From: Bacteroidetes oral taxon 274 str. F0058
GTDB taxonomy: Bacteria > Bacteroidota > Bacteroidia > Bacteroidales > Paludibacteraceae
NCBI GenBank assembly: GCA_000163695.1
Contig: GG774889.1
Span: 358,551 to 422,550, forward strand
DNA length: 64,000 bases
Direction: 5' to 3'
The notes beneath the pieces were generated by a model. It was not told where the DNA came from and did no database searches. It saw only the letters and a list, made by a program, of their open reading frames with translations. The translations under genes and the position numbers were made by a program. Shown piece after piece: positions 46,101 through 54,578 of the stretch; the stretch's first letter is position 1; every line of letters begins with the position of its first letter.

Positions 46101-46457
46101 TTATTGCTTCAACTTTGTATTCTTAAAATAAATGCCTTCTCTTCCCCAGAGCATATTTTCTATTTCTTTTTTTGTTATGCTTCCCAATTTTTCATATACC
46201 GGAGCTCCTCTAATGCAAACTCCAAAAAAATAGAATGCTCCGCAAGCCGGACATTGCAAATAGAAGCAGACCGTATAATGTATTTCCTCATCTATAATCG
46301 TAAGCATATCTTTAAACTTACAGTCGCCTGCATAAATCGTCAGCTGTGCATTTTCAATCTTATTTAACAGAAGTTCATAAATCTGCATAAAACTTTTACG
46401 CGGGTCCGTTTGACCATTTTTAAAAGCTATATCTATATCATCACAATATTTGCACAT
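46101..46457 (-). CDS. small Cys-rich protein, possible immunity protein
   Basis: 118 aa. Two Cys pairs, CKYC at residues 2-5 and CPACG near residue 75, may bind zinc. The segment CPACGAFYFFGVCIRGAPVYEKL is distinctive. No signal peptide. Member of the minus-strand island, 63 bp after the ankyrin gene. The family is not recognised; an immunity role is inferred only from context. Weak ribosome-binding site (AGAATA). Confidence 0.65.
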   Translation of the reverse strand: MCKYCDDIDIAFKNGQTDPRKSFMQIYELLLNKIENAQLTIYAGDCKFKDMLTIIDEEIHYTVCFYLQCPACGAFYFFGVCIRGAPVYEKLGSITKKEIENMLWGREGIYFKNTKLKQ

Positions 46458-46520
46458 AATTATTCTTATAATCTTCCTATTCTTTCAGCTTAATATTCTT
46501 ATCAGTCTCATTATCAATCA

Positions 46521-47585
46521 TTATTCAAAAATCAGGCTCATATACTTTGTCATATCTTCTATAAAATCATCAAAGGCTGCCAAATCGATGAGCTCTTCAT
46601 GCTCCATATCATAGCTTGCAATCTTTTTTGTTTTCGGATTCCATACAACATAAATATGACTGTAATCTCCGAGAGAGCGGGACAGCCTTAATAATTTTTG
46701 TCTGCCGAATTTAAACGGAATAGTATCAATCAGTTTGAAGAACTCGATATATCCAAAGTCGGAATCCGCTAAATCGAAGTGTAGGTTTTCACTATTTAAA
46801 AATTCAATTATTTTCTTTGGCAATTTATACGGTTTTAGTTCATCTAATTTATTTTGCGTTTGATGAAACTCGGAAGGCTCTAATGATTTAAAATATTCTG
46901 CCATTTCCTCATCGCCTTTTTCCAAGGCTATGCTATATGGACGCATTCCGTCTTTTTCGGCAATCGTAATGTCCGCTCCATGCTTCACTAAAAATTTACA
47001 CATTTCCAAATCGACATATCTTGCAGCTACACACAATGGAGTCGATTTATTGGAATATACCATGTCGGATTTATTGTAATTAATATCTGCTCCGTGTTCA
47101 ATTAGAAATTCCAGAGTTTTATAATTACGGTCAGAAACCGCGTGACGCAAGAGCTGTCCGCCGTATTTAGCTGCGGTATGTCCAAGTTCTTGTATTATCG
47201 AAAAATTGTCAAAGCGTTTACCATAGTACGCTTCTAAAAAAGCTTCCGAACCTACGTTGTTCGTTACATCTATCTTTGCTCCATGGGAAACAAGATACCT
47301 TATTACCTCTTCATTACAATATCTCACTGCGAGAAGAAAACTTGGATGCTCCTTTGCATTAAGGTTTGCTCCTTTTTCCGTCAGCCATTTTATAGATTGA
47401 AATTTTTCCATTATCAATGCAAAATCCAAAGGAGAGAGAGCGGTGTATTTGCCGACTCTGATTTCTTTATTAAGCTTCCATCCATTTAATAGATGTTCTT
47501 CCAATGCAGAAATATTTTCATTTAGTACATCATTTAAAATTTGCGGTATAGATTCAAATTTTCCGATGTTTCCGATTGTTATCAT
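46521..47585 (-). CDS. ankyrin-repeat protein
   Basis: 354 aa. Ankyrin repeats occupy residues ~30-235, for example TALSPLDFALIMEKFQSIKWLTEKGANLNAKE, DVTNNVGSEAFLEAYYGK, TLEFLIEHGADIN and MCKFLVKHGADITIAEKDGMRPYSIALEKGDEEMAEYF (key motif HGADI). The last ~100 residues form a separate domain with FDLADSDFGYIEFFKLIDT and LSRSLGDYSHIYVVWNPKTKKIASYDMEHEEL, which looks like a SMI1/immunity-type beta-alpha domain. Ankyrin proteins are frequent in toxin-immunity arrays. AAGGAT ribosome-binding site. Confidence 0.8.
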   Translation of the reverse strand: MITIGNIGKFESIPQILNDVLNENISALEEHLLNGWKLNKEIRVGKYTALSPLDFALIMEKFQSIKWLTEKGANLNAKEHPSFLLAVRYCNEEVIRYLVSHGAKIDVTNNVGSEAFLEAYYGKRFDNFSIIQELGHTAAKYGGQLLRHAVSDRNYKTLEFLIEHGADINYNKSDMVYSNKSTPLCVAARYVDLEMCKFLVKHGADITIAEKDGMRPYSIALEKGDEEMAEYFKSLEPSEFHQTQNKLDELKPYKLPKKIIEFLNSENLHFDLADSDFGYIEFFKLIDTIPFKFGRQKLLRLSRSLGDYSHIYVVWNPKTKKIASYDMEHEELIDLAAFDDFIEDMTKYMSLIFE

Positions 47586-47599
47586 ACTTAAATCCTTGT

Positions 47600-48499
47600 T
47601 TACCTGTTTCCCGAAGCGTATTCGCCCATATTAATGTCTATGACTTCTCTTATCGGCTGTATGAGAGAATCTTCATATTGAAGTTTCCATTTTATATCTG
47701 AATTCATATTGCCGTCCGTAATGCCTGCTATTGTATTTCCGTCTTCTATCGGATTATCATTATCATAAATGTAGGATAAAACATTATATGCATGGTTTAC
47801 AACATCATTCGGGTTTAAGTCGTGAAAATGATATTGAACATCAGGTAGAAACAAGGTGCTCATACCGAGTGAATCGACCAGCATATCGTTTGTTCCTTGA
47901 ATATTAAAAAAACGGATATTGACTGCATAATGGAGGAAGCGCATTTCTTTGGGCAATGTACAGTTTAGAATATCTTCTCTGGTCAGCATTTTTTTAGATG
48001 TTTCAAAAACTACTGCCTTACAAGCCGGATATATGTTTACTAATGCTTCAACATAATTTACCAGCATCTCCGCTCTTTCTTTATAATCTAAACCGGCAGC
48101 CAACATATCCGTTGCCATTACTTGATATTTACAAGTTTCCAGAATTTCGCTGCCGTTCGGGCAATTCCATAATTGTGTTGCTGAAACATCATCCATAATC
48201 GGTTTTTCAATCTCAGAACAGTTCATAATAATGAGCTGCGGAGGCACATTTAGTTTTTCCTTTTCATAGTGCACGGAATATTTTTGGGGAGCAAAACCTG
48301 CCATATTACCGTCATAACAAAAGCAATCCGTTTCGCCTAAATGTTCACACATAATTTTATGTATATGCTCTTTTTCGGGCATTTCACATTTTTCTTCCAT
48401 AAGTAGATGAATCATAAAAACCATACCCGGATGGTCGGCAGTTTGACTCATATCCTGTTTTAGAATCTTGTCATCTCCATTTGATTTTTTTTCTTTCAT
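47600..48499 (-). CDS. DUF4261-type protein (larger copy)
   Basis: 299 aa. MVFMIHLLMEEKCEMPEKEHI and the C-terminal DGNTIAGITDGNMNSDIKWKLQYEDSLIQPIREVIDINMG (key part SDIKWKLQYEDSLIQPIREV) match the pattern of DUF4261 proteins, as do VMATDMLAAGLDYKERAEMLVNYVEAL and DVVNHAYNVLSYIYD. No signal peptide. GAGAGGT ribosome-binding site before the ATG. Gap to the next gene 14 bp. Family function is not established; it recurs in immunity clusters. Confidence 0.7.
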   Translation of the reverse strand: MKEKKSNGDDKILKQDMSQTADHPGMVFMIHLLMEEKCEMPEKEHIHKIMCEHLGETDCFCYDGNMAGFAPQKYSVHYEKEKLNVPPQLIIMNCSEIEKPIMDDVSATQLWNCPNGSEILETCKYQVMATDMLAAGLDYKERAEMLVNYVEALVNIYPACKAVVFETSKKMLTREDILNCTLPKEMRFLHYAVNIRFFNIQGTNDMLVDSLGMSTLFLPDVQYHFHDLNPNDVVNHAYNVLSYIYDNDNPIEDGNTIAGITDGNMNSDIKWKLQYEDSLIQPIREVIDINMGEYASGNR

Positions 48500-48530
48500 A
48501 GTATTACCTCTCTTTTAATCTGAAATTGAT

Positions 48531-49160
48531 TCATATATTTTTTTCCCTCGGTACATTAAATTTATAAGTATCGTCTTCATTATCACATTTTGTCAAATTA
48601 TTATTTACGGCATTTTCATTCTTTTTGAACACAAAAGCATAGCCGTAGTTTTTGCTTTCTCTTTCAGTTTTCTCGATTTTTTCCAAGCCGATGAGGTCGA
48701 ATTCATATTTTCCTTTGGGTATATCAAAACCTAAACGGTAATTATACGGCTCCATAATTTCTTTCGGACCGGTTTTAATATATTCCGTGTGCTCTGTAAT
48801 ATTTTTTTTAATGTTTTCAAAATCATAGTCCAAATCATCTAAGCAGGAAAAACATATCTTATTTAAATCGCTTACTTCAAGATAAAATTTTTCAAATCTG
48901 CATACTTCTTTAAATCCTTCAGGTATGACAGCTTCTTCATTTATAGAAGCGAATATATGATATTCAAAAGAATTGATTCGATAAAATGGGACAAGCTTGC
49001 CTTTTTCTACAAGCTTCAGAAAAAGTTCAAAGTTCTTTTGCAGATAGCTTAAAAGCTTTTTTGCCCTGCATTTTTTTGAAGCAAGATATCCCGTAAGCAA
49101 ATCAATAGGTATAATAGCCATTCCGTAACCGTCTGTTGTTAATTCTCCGATATAGTGCAT
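48531..49160 (-). CDS. unknown island protein (209 aa)
   Basis: Start chosen at the third codon of the open frame (49160): GGAGGAG then lies 7-8 nt upstream, while the ATG at 49166 would abut it. Cytoplasmic, charged. An N-terminal IGELTTDGYGMAIIPIDLL segment and SFEYHIFASINEEAVIPEGFKEVCRFEKFYLEVSDL are visible but not recognised as a family. The C-terminus is Asn/Asp-rich (NAVNNNLTKCDNEDDTYKF). Immunity role by context only. Confidence 0.65.
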   Translation of the reverse strand: MHYIGELTTDGYGMAIIPIDLLTGYLASKKCRAKKLLSYLQKNFELFLKLVEKGKLVPFYRINSFEYHIFASINEEAVIPEGFKEVCRFEKFYLEVSDLNKICFSCLDDLDYDFENIKKNITEHTEYIKTGPKEIMEPYNYRLGFDIPKGKYEFDLIGLEKIEKTERESKNYGYAFVFKKNENAVNNNLTKCDNEDDTYKFNVPREKNI

Positions 49161-49174
49161 TATCATCTCCTCCG

Positions 49175-49714
49175 TTATTTCTTTTCTTCGATAAAATCAA
49201 TTACATCCGACCAACCGTCATCTTTTGCATCATAAGCCCAGCGTTTATCTGTCAATGATTCAAGGTCATCAATGCTTTTATGCAAAGCCTCGGACATTTC
49301 TTTTCTTTTGCCTGCGGGAATCGAATTTAAATATGTATCGGTTATTTTGAATCTGACATTTTGAAGAAAATTGACCGTATCTACATAGGTACTTGAATAT
49401 TCAAAAACCGTATTTTCAGGGAAACATTTTATCACGTTTTCAAAGGCTGCTTTCATATCGGATAATTTTAATGCTGCCAATGTGCCGGGAACATACCGGA
49501 TAAGCTGCGGATAATTACAGATAAATTCCCACCAACCATCCCCCTTCCAGTTTCCTATGATGTTAACGGCAATATGAAAAAGAAATAAGTCTTCATCGGT
49601 TTGATTTTTAATTTCTTCTATTTCCCCGATTTCCCATAGTTTATCCGACACTTCCGCAAAGAAGCTTTCATTAAAATTTTTTTGATTTTTAATCAATTCT
49701 TTCAGTGTAAGCAT
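49175..49714 (-). CDS. DMP19/DUF4375-like protein
   Basis: ATG at 49714 has AGGAG 8 nt upstream (the open frame to 49750 overlaps the upstream gene and is rejected). 179 aa. The pattern NIIGNWKGDGWWEFICNYPQLI followed by YVPGTLAALKLSDMKAAFENVI fits the DUF4375/DMP19-like family, relatives of a DNA-mimic protein, also used as immunity proteins. Acidic C-terminus. The preceding gene's stop lies 1-2 nt away, so translation may be coupled. Confidence 0.7.
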   Translation of the reverse strand: MLTLKELIKNQKNFNESFFAEVSDKLWEIGEIEEIKNQTDEDLFLFHIAVNIIGNWKGDGWWEFICNYPQLIRYVPGTLAALKLSDMKAAFENVIKCFPENTVFEYSSTYVDTVNFLQNVRFKITDTYLNSIPAGKRKEMSEALHKSIDDLESLTDKRWAYDAKDDGWSDVIDFIEEKK

Positions 49715-49715
49715 T

Positions 49716-50285
49716 TTATTTCTCCTGTTTCTGGTACTTCGAAACATCAAATCCTAGTCTCTTTAAATTGTTCATTTGTTTTTGTTGATGTTCTGGCGTG
49801 CCGGTGCCGATTAGAACGTCGCTGTAAATTTCACTTGCGGGCCAATCATCGTAATAATTATTTAGGAACTGAGGGATTTTTTCATACATAGGTTGAATGA
49901 TTGAAATAAAGCCCTGTTTAAGGCATTGAATATATATTTTTTCATCAAGTATTTCAGTATGGCCATATTTGTCAAATGAATTTCGGCGGTTGAGGGCTCC
50001 TTCAATGTCCCAAGGTGTAAATACAACTAAATGCAGAGGATGGCTCCAGCGTTCAATATCCGTTTTATCGGGCGAAGGAAAAAGCTTTTTCCAAAAGCCT
50101 CGTTTTACTGCATAGCTGCCGGTAGAAATATACAGTCGGTACGGTGTATTTTCAAACGCTTCTTCTGATACTTCGCCGGAAAGGGGGGCGAATACTCCGT
50201 ATAAATCGCAATTTAAAAGGCGGGCATAATAGGATTTTTCGCCTGCATCTATTTCGTAAATTGCGCCAAGTTCGTATCGTGCCAT
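49716..50285 (-). CDS. Imm26-like immunity protein
   Basis: ATG at 50285 (MARYELGAIYEIDAGEKSYYARLL) is preferred over the open-frame start at 50357. 189 aa. The N-terminal beta-rich pattern (GAIYEIDAGEKSYYARLLNCDLYGVFAPL) resembles Imm26-type proteins; the C-terminal half (ILDEKIYIQCLKQGFISIIQPMYEKIP, YSDVLIGTGTPEHQQKQMNNLKRLG) does not match a family I can name. Weak ribosome-binding site (AGAAGA). Directly followed by the DUF4375-like gene. Confidence 0.6.
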   Translation of the reverse strand: MARYELGAIYEIDAGEKSYYARLLNCDLYGVFAPLSGEVSEEAFENTPYRLYISTGSYAVKRGFWKKLFPSPDKTDIERWSHPLHLVVFTPWDIEGALNRRNSFDKYGHTEILDEKIYIQCLKQGFISIIQPMYEKIPQFLNNYYDDWPASEIYSDVLIGTGTPEHQQKQMNNLKRLGFDVSKYQKQEK

Positions 50286-50384
50286 TTTATGTCTTCTTTT
50301 AAAGTATTTGTTTCTTTTGCCTGTTACATAGTTTATATACCGGTAATTCGCTGTCATTCCCTTAGTCAGCTTCTTCGATACAAT

Positions 50385-51179
50385 TTATAATTCTAATTTC
50401 AACGAGTTGCCGTCCAAATAAACTGCTTTCGACTCTGTGATTTTGATTTTCTGTTCTTCGGTAAATCCTATGGTTTCTCCGTCTTGCAGTGTTACATCCT
50501 GCTGTAGGACATAGTCAAGGACAGGCAGTAGAAAATCGTATAGTTCGCTGCCCTTCATTTTTGCATCTATTATTTCTATCTCAGATTTGCCGAACTCTTT
50601 CATTCCATAAGTATAAACGCTGCTTTTCTCATCGCTGTTGATAATACCTATATACACCCAAAGCTGAATTGGCAGCATATCATCCAACAAGAGATCTGCA
50701 AAATCTATATAAAGATTCTTTGGAAGCAGCAGCGTCGAGGCGCCTTGATATATCCCTATTGCAGTTTCACAAGTCCTCAGAATAGAAGCATTCACTTTGG
50801 ACAGTAGAGAGTATCTCTCGACTGCCGGTGTATTGCTGCCCAAAAGCGATACGATTGCATGTTGGGTATGCTCTTGTATCTCTTTTTCGGCATCTTTCCA
50901 AAGGTAAGAATAGTTGTATATGGATTCGAATTCCGCAGCAGGTATCGGTGCAGGTATCAATGCAAGAGCCACAAGTTCCTCGTCGATTTTAAATGTGGCG
51001 GTATTATCATCTCCCTCTATCTCATCGACCTTAAGTCCCCAATATGATTTTAAATCCTGTATAACCTTATCCAGAGAATACCCTCTATCACCTTTGAACA
51101 TCGGCATAGACAGGATAAGTTGTCCTTTGTTTTCTGTTTTTTCGTTTTTCTTGCCAAATATGTTATTTAGAATTCCCAT
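50385..51179 (-). CDS. DUF4261-type protein (smaller copy)
   Basis: 264 aa. ILSMPMFKGDRGYSLDKVIQDLKSYWGLKVDEI and EELVALALIPAPIPAAEFE are the DUF4261 N-terminal pattern; SKVNASILRTCETAIGIYQGASTLLLPKN and DGETIGFTEEQKIKI follow. No signal peptide. GGAGGGTGAT ribosome-binding site. It is a distant paralogue, at most, of the DUF4261 protein at 47.6 kb: shared architecture but little direct similarity. Likely immunity or antitoxin role by context. Confidence 0.72.
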   Translation of the reverse strand: MGILNNIFGKKNEKTENKGQLILSMPMFKGDRGYSLDKVIQDLKSYWGLKVDEIEGDDNTATFKIDEELVALALIPAPIPAAEFESIYNYSYLWKDAEKEIQEHTQHAIVSLLGSNTPAVERYSLLSKVNASILRTCETAIGIYQGASTLLLPKNLYIDFADLLLDDMLPIQLWVYIGIINSDEKSSVYTYGMKEFGKSEIEIIDAKMKGSELYDFLLPVLDYVLQQDVTLQDGETIGFTEEQKIKITESKAVYLDGNSLKLEL

Positions 51180-51275
51180 AATATCACCCTCCGTTCCTGA
51201 GTTATAATATCCATTATTTTGTATAATTACTATATTCTTGTGTTTCTTATTTTTGCTGTATTATAGTCATAATCA

Positions 51276-51599
51276 TCAGCCGTGCCAAGCATAATACATT
51301 CCTTGAACTGCCGCACGATTGACATTTTCACTATTCATCCAACAATATTTCTTTTCGATCCACTGCTTGCCTTGATGTTGTAACTCTTTATTCGCTGTTT
51401 CGTTTTTGTAATCGTATTTGTCATAAAAATACTGCTCGATGGCGTCTCTCGTTTGTCCGATATAATCGGCAATAGCGGCTTTTTCGTCATCGGGAATATA
51501 CGGATAAAGTTCTGCAACAATGTCAATTATCGGCTTGTGGAAATTTTCTCCAAATTCCAGAGATGCACTATAAACCTTATTTAAAATTTCTTCGTTCAT
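51276..51599 (-). CDS. small island protein with a degraded copy nearby
   Basis: ATG at 51599 has GAGGAGGT 8-9 nt upstream, the strongest Shine-Dalgarno in the window; ATG at 51605 would be too close. 107 aa, cytoplasmic, helical and acidic (IVAELYPYIPDDEKAAIADYIGQ, AIEQYFYDKYDYKNETANKEL). Family not recognised. Codons ~15-70 recur as a frameshifted fragment at 45921-46086. Immunity role by context. Confidence 0.75.
   Translation of the reverse strand: MNEEILNKVYSASLEFGENFHKPIIDIVAELYPYIPDDEKAAIADYIGQTRDAIEQYFYDKYDYKNETANKELQHQGKQWIEKKYCWMNSENVNRAAVQGMYYAWHG
51391..51557. repeat. parent copy of the 167-bp dispersed repeat
   Basis: Source or sister of 45921-46086 (7 mismatches, one single-base gap). 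Only the copy here is in an intact frame. Confidence 0.85.
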
Positions 51600-51625
51600 T
51601 GTCATTACCTCCTCTCGGGAATCGT

Positions 51626-52639
51626 CTACTCCACCATTCTGCAAAGGGCGATATGGTCTACCTCATCGCTGATAAATACGTGATTATCCCAAATATCCAT
51701 AATCCTGAATTTGGAATATCCCCTTGGGAATGTAATATCGAGAAGCTCCTGGTCAGACAATCTCAACAGTTTTTGGTTTCCTTTCCATTCATCGGTCTTG
51801 AAAATTGGGGATAGGATCAGATATTCTTTTTGGGCGCTGAATTTTCCCCTCACGCCATGCTTTTGTGCAAGCTTTTCCAATTTTTCCTTTCCCCATATTT
51901 TCCTCTTGTAGATACCGTCTTGGGTGAGTTCGAGATACCAATAATACTTGAATTGTGATAAGCGGCAAGGATTTATCGTATCCGATTCCACGAAGGCATA
52001 AATCGAATTATCTTTTATCATAAGGCTGCCTATCTGGGGATAGGGGTAACTAAAATCCATTTTGTGATGGATACCCTCTGCCCGTCCCAAGGATTGCATA
52101 AAATTGCTTCGGACTTTTTCATTTGTAAACACAGGGGTGAGCTGCTTCTCCCAGTGAAGCGTATGCGTCTCATTGTCATAGTGTAAGAAGGTAAAACTAT
52201 TTGCGGCAAAGACCTCTCCGTCGACACGGCAAATAATCGGATAAACCCCCTTTTCGCCAAGTGTGGAAATCTCCGTGATATTCTCTGCGGCACACAGGTT
52301 TTCACTTACTACTTCGCACGGCTTCTGCTCGGGAGACGACACACGCCAGACTTTTTTGTCTTCTCCGCTAATAATTAAAATGTCGGAGCCTGTATCCAAC
52401 AAAACGGGCTTATTCCAGCTTTTCTTTTGTGTGGGAGACGGAATGAATGACCATTGCCCCGCCTTTATCCAAACGATACCGTAGCTCGTGCCGTCATCGC
52501 TGCTGCCCCAGATAACAAACTCGTCTTTCCCTCGTGCGAAATGATTTTTTGCATTGATGGGAGCATATTGATATGCACCGTTGCTTAGCTCGAATCCCGT
52601 AGTCGTCCACTCTGAAATTTTATCTAATTTTACCTGCAT
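51626..52639 (-). CDS. unknown beta-rich island protein (337 aa)
   Basis: Repeating beta-strand pattern, for example EFVIWGSSDDGTSYGIVWI, KPVLLDTGSDILIISGEDKKVWRV, GSLMIKDNSIYAFVE, WDNHVFISDEVDHIAL, suggests a beta-propeller-like fold. No signal peptide or catalytic motif. AGGAG 8 nt before ATG. Ends 26 bp before the ATG of the small protein gene. Family not recognised; it is larger than most immunity proteins. Confidence 0.68.
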   Translation of the reverse strand: MQVKLDKISEWTTTGFELSNGAYQYAPINAKNHFARGKDEFVIWGSSDDGTSYGIVWIKAGQWSFIPSPTQKKSWNKPVLLDTGSDILIISGEDKKVWRVSSPEQKPCEVVSENLCAAENITEISTLGEKGVYPIICRVDGEVFAANSFTFLHYDNETHTLHWEKQLTPVFTNEKVRSNFMQSLGRAEGIHHKMDFSYPYPQIGSLMIKDNSIYAFVESDTINPCRLSQFKYYWYLELTQDGIYKRKIWGKEKLEKLAQKHGVRGKFSAQKEYLILSPIFKTDEWKGNQKLLRLSDQELLDITFPRGYSKFRIMDIWDNHVFISDEVDHIALCRMVE

Positions 52640-52663
52640 GATTTTCTCTCCTACGATAAAGTT

Positions 52664-52978
52664 CTATCCTTGTCTTCTGTTTGTATTATTGTAAAATAAT
52701 TTAGTCCGTTCTTTGGTCAGCAGCCCCTTGTCTGCAAGCTTGTTTACAAAGTTTTCTTCGTATCTTGCAAAATCTTCGGCACAGCCTATGTTTTCTGCAA
52801 GGAGTAAGAGGGCATTATCTATCGTTTCGGATTTCGGATTTCTGCCAAGTTCTACCTCGATATATTCACACAGTCTGTCGAGAGTCTCATAATGCTCTTT
52901 ATCCGCCTTTTCGAAATTACCGCTCCAGTCTATCGAATCAAGCCTTTGTTTTAACTGTAATAAATTAATATTATCCAT
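52664..52978 (-). CDS. small island protein (104 aa)
   Basis: Helical, charged: LKQRLDSIDWSGNFEKADKEHYETLDRLCEYIEVELG and IDNALLLLAENIGCAEDFARYEENF. Not recognised. No clear ribosome-binding site. 24 bp before the 337-aa gene. Could be an immunity or cognate partner protein of an absent toxin. Confidence 0.6.
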   Translation of the reverse strand: MDNINLLQLKQRLDSIDWSGNFEKADKEHYETLDRLCEYIEVELGRNPKSETIDNALLLLAENIGCAEDFARYEENFVNKLADKGLLTKERTKLFYNNTNRRQG

Positions 52979-53085
52979 ATTTTTCGCTCTCTATACTGCT
53001 ACCTTATGATCCGAATTTTTTCCAGTCCTTAACCGATTCGATAATCGGTTGGGAAAGTTAGTTAATCAAATATACATCGCTATTT

Positions 53086-53799
53086 TTATCCGACGAAAAT
53101 ATATTCGATGACAAGCTCACAGACAGCATCGTTTTTATCGTAGCCGAAATATACCGGATATTTTCCGTCACCGAAACCGCTTTGTATCATGGGAATGGTC
53201 AAGTTCGTTCCTTCTAAGGGATAGTTAATCCAATCACCGCCGTCTCGTTGAAAGCGTGGATTTGCTGCATAGCTCTTTTCGAATTCTTTTGCAAAATAAT
53301 CGTCGTATATATTTTTGCCGGGGTTTTCGTTTAGCCAACGGCTTTCAAAATCGCAATAGGCATCTCGTGTTTTTACATCGACAACCGTTGCAAGTCCTGC
53401 ATCGACATTAAACCCGAAAAAACTCTCTCCATCGACGTCGTCCAAATCTTCATTGCCTACCAAGGCTTCACGATACACGGCAGCCTTTTCATCGGAGAAT
53501 CTTACCCGCGTTGCAACATATCGGTAATGGTCTTCTTCTATTTCGACAACCAAAGTTTCTAATGGGAAAATTCCTGTAGGTACTTTTTGCAGATACGGCT
53601 CCTCGTTTCTGTCGAGGTAGACAAGCGGATCACGCACCAGAATATTTCCCGTAGGAAAATTCACGGCTCCCATCGGCAATATAAATAACTTTTTCCCCTG
53701 TACTTCATCTTGAGAAAACAAGTTACCGTAATGCACGGGAGACTCAAGCAGTTCCTTCACTTTTTCATATTTTTCAATCCATTCTTTTGTCGGCAGCAT
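53086..53799 (-). CDS. DUF4241 protein
   Basis: ATG at 53799 has TGGAGGT 8-9 nt upstream, so the extra 12 residues of the open frame are not counted. 237 aa. The DUF4241 pattern is clear: MGAVNFPTGNILVRDPLVYLD, VEIEEDHYRYVATRVRFSDEKAAVYREAL, FGFNVDAGLATVVDVKTRDAYC and the closing FGYDKNDAVCELVIEYI. DUF4241 occurs in toxin-immunity clusters of many phyla. No signal peptide. Confidence 0.82.
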   Translation of the reverse strand: MLPTKEWIEKYEKVKELLESPVHYGNLFSQDEVQGKKLFILPMGAVNFPTGNILVRDPLVYLDRNEEPYLQKVPTGIFPLETLVVEIEEDHYRYVATRVRFSDEKAAVYREALVGNEDLDDVDGESFFGFNVDAGLATVVDVKTRDAYCDFESRWLNENPGKNIYDDYFAKEFEKSYAANPRFQRDGGDWINYPLEGTNLTIPMIQSGFGDGKYPVYFGYDKNDAVCELVIEYIFVG

Positions 53800-53876
53800 C
53801 GTATAGACCTCCATTCTTTGATTCGATAAAAACAATAGTTCATCCGGTATATTTTCCTTAACTTTTGAAAATAAGT

Positions 53877-54464
53877 TTAATCAATTTCTGCAATTATCCC
53901 ATCAACCAATTCCGTAATACTCGGTGCTGCATAAACCACTTTATCAGGATCATGAATATAGCAGATGATCTGACCTTCTTTTCCCGCTGTATCCGGATCA
54001 AAATCCAACATCAGAAAGCAGCTGTCACAGTATTCGGCAAAGGGAATCCATTTTTTATTAAAGAGATAGGGTTTAATCCTGCTATCCTTCATATTTTCAA
54101 TATCTTCGTTTGTAAAATAATCCGTAAATTCCGATAAGAGCGCATCTCTGTTTTGAAAATGTTCTTTTGTGTTTGTTACAGCCTGTAAGTTCATCAGATT
54201 AAACGGCATTTCACTCTCACCAATAACACAAGGCAAAATGCTTAAGTATTTACTTCCGTTTTTGTATCGGTAAAGTTCTTTGAAGTCTTTCGGCAGGGTT
54301 ATACCGAATTTCACCTCAAATGCCGATATATCTTCATCGGAAGCCCCCGAAATCTCCTGATAGTCGTCCAGATATTCTTCTTCGACAGGATCATCCAAAT
54401 CCCATTCTTCAAAATGCTCACATATATACTTTTCTATCTGTTTTATCTGATCAATTAGTTGCAT
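53877..54464 (-). CDS. SMI1/KNR4 (SUKH) immunity protein
   Basis: 195 aa. The SUKH pattern is visible: YQEISGASDEDISAFEVKFGITLPKDFKELYRYKNGSKYLSILP (key part FGITLPKDFKELY), then FNLMNLQAVTNTKEHFQ and WIPFAEYCDSCFLMLDFDPDTAGKEGQIICYIHD, and an ending VYAAPSITELVDGII. SUKH proteins neutralise a wide range of nuclease and other toxins. AGGAG upstream of the ATG. This is the most upstream gene of the island operon. Confidence 0.88.
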   Translation of the reverse strand: MQLIDQIKQIEKYICEHFEEWDLDDPVEEEYLDDYQEISGASDEDISAFEVKFGITLPKDFKELYRYKNGSKYLSILPCVIGESEMPFNLMNLQAVTNTKEHFQNRDALLSEFTDYFTNEDIENMKDSRIKPYLFNKKWIPFAEYCDSCFLMLDFDPDTAGKEGQIICYIHDPDKVVYAAPSITELVDGIIAEID

Positions 54465-54578
54465 AATTTTCTCCTCTCTTCACCGCTCCGAAGTTTATTT
54501 ATATTTAATTAAATTTTTAATTGTAGCCAACCGAAAAGTTATAAAAGCCTCTTATTTATTTGATTCGTGCGGAGGCTG

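Larger units (their letters stand above)
45917..54464 (-). other. immunity-gene island (13 genes plus one broken copy)
   Basis: Thirteen minus-strand genes with mostly short gaps. At least six belong to families known or proposed as polymorphic-toxin immunity proteins (SUKH, DUF4241, DUF4261 twice, Imm26-like, DUF4375-like). No toxin, integrase or transposase is seen inside. Most genes have AGGAG-type Shine-Dalgarno sequences 5-10 nt before the ATG, unlike neighbouring core genes. The stretch is also visibly more AT-rich in its coding parts. Horizontal origin is inferred. Confidence 0.65.

Noticed and set aside
45917..54464. A toxin gene (RHS, LXG, PAAR or nuclease-tailed) belonging to the immunity array.
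   Set aside because: No large repeat-rich or nuclease-like frame is present on either strand in or next to the island within this window.
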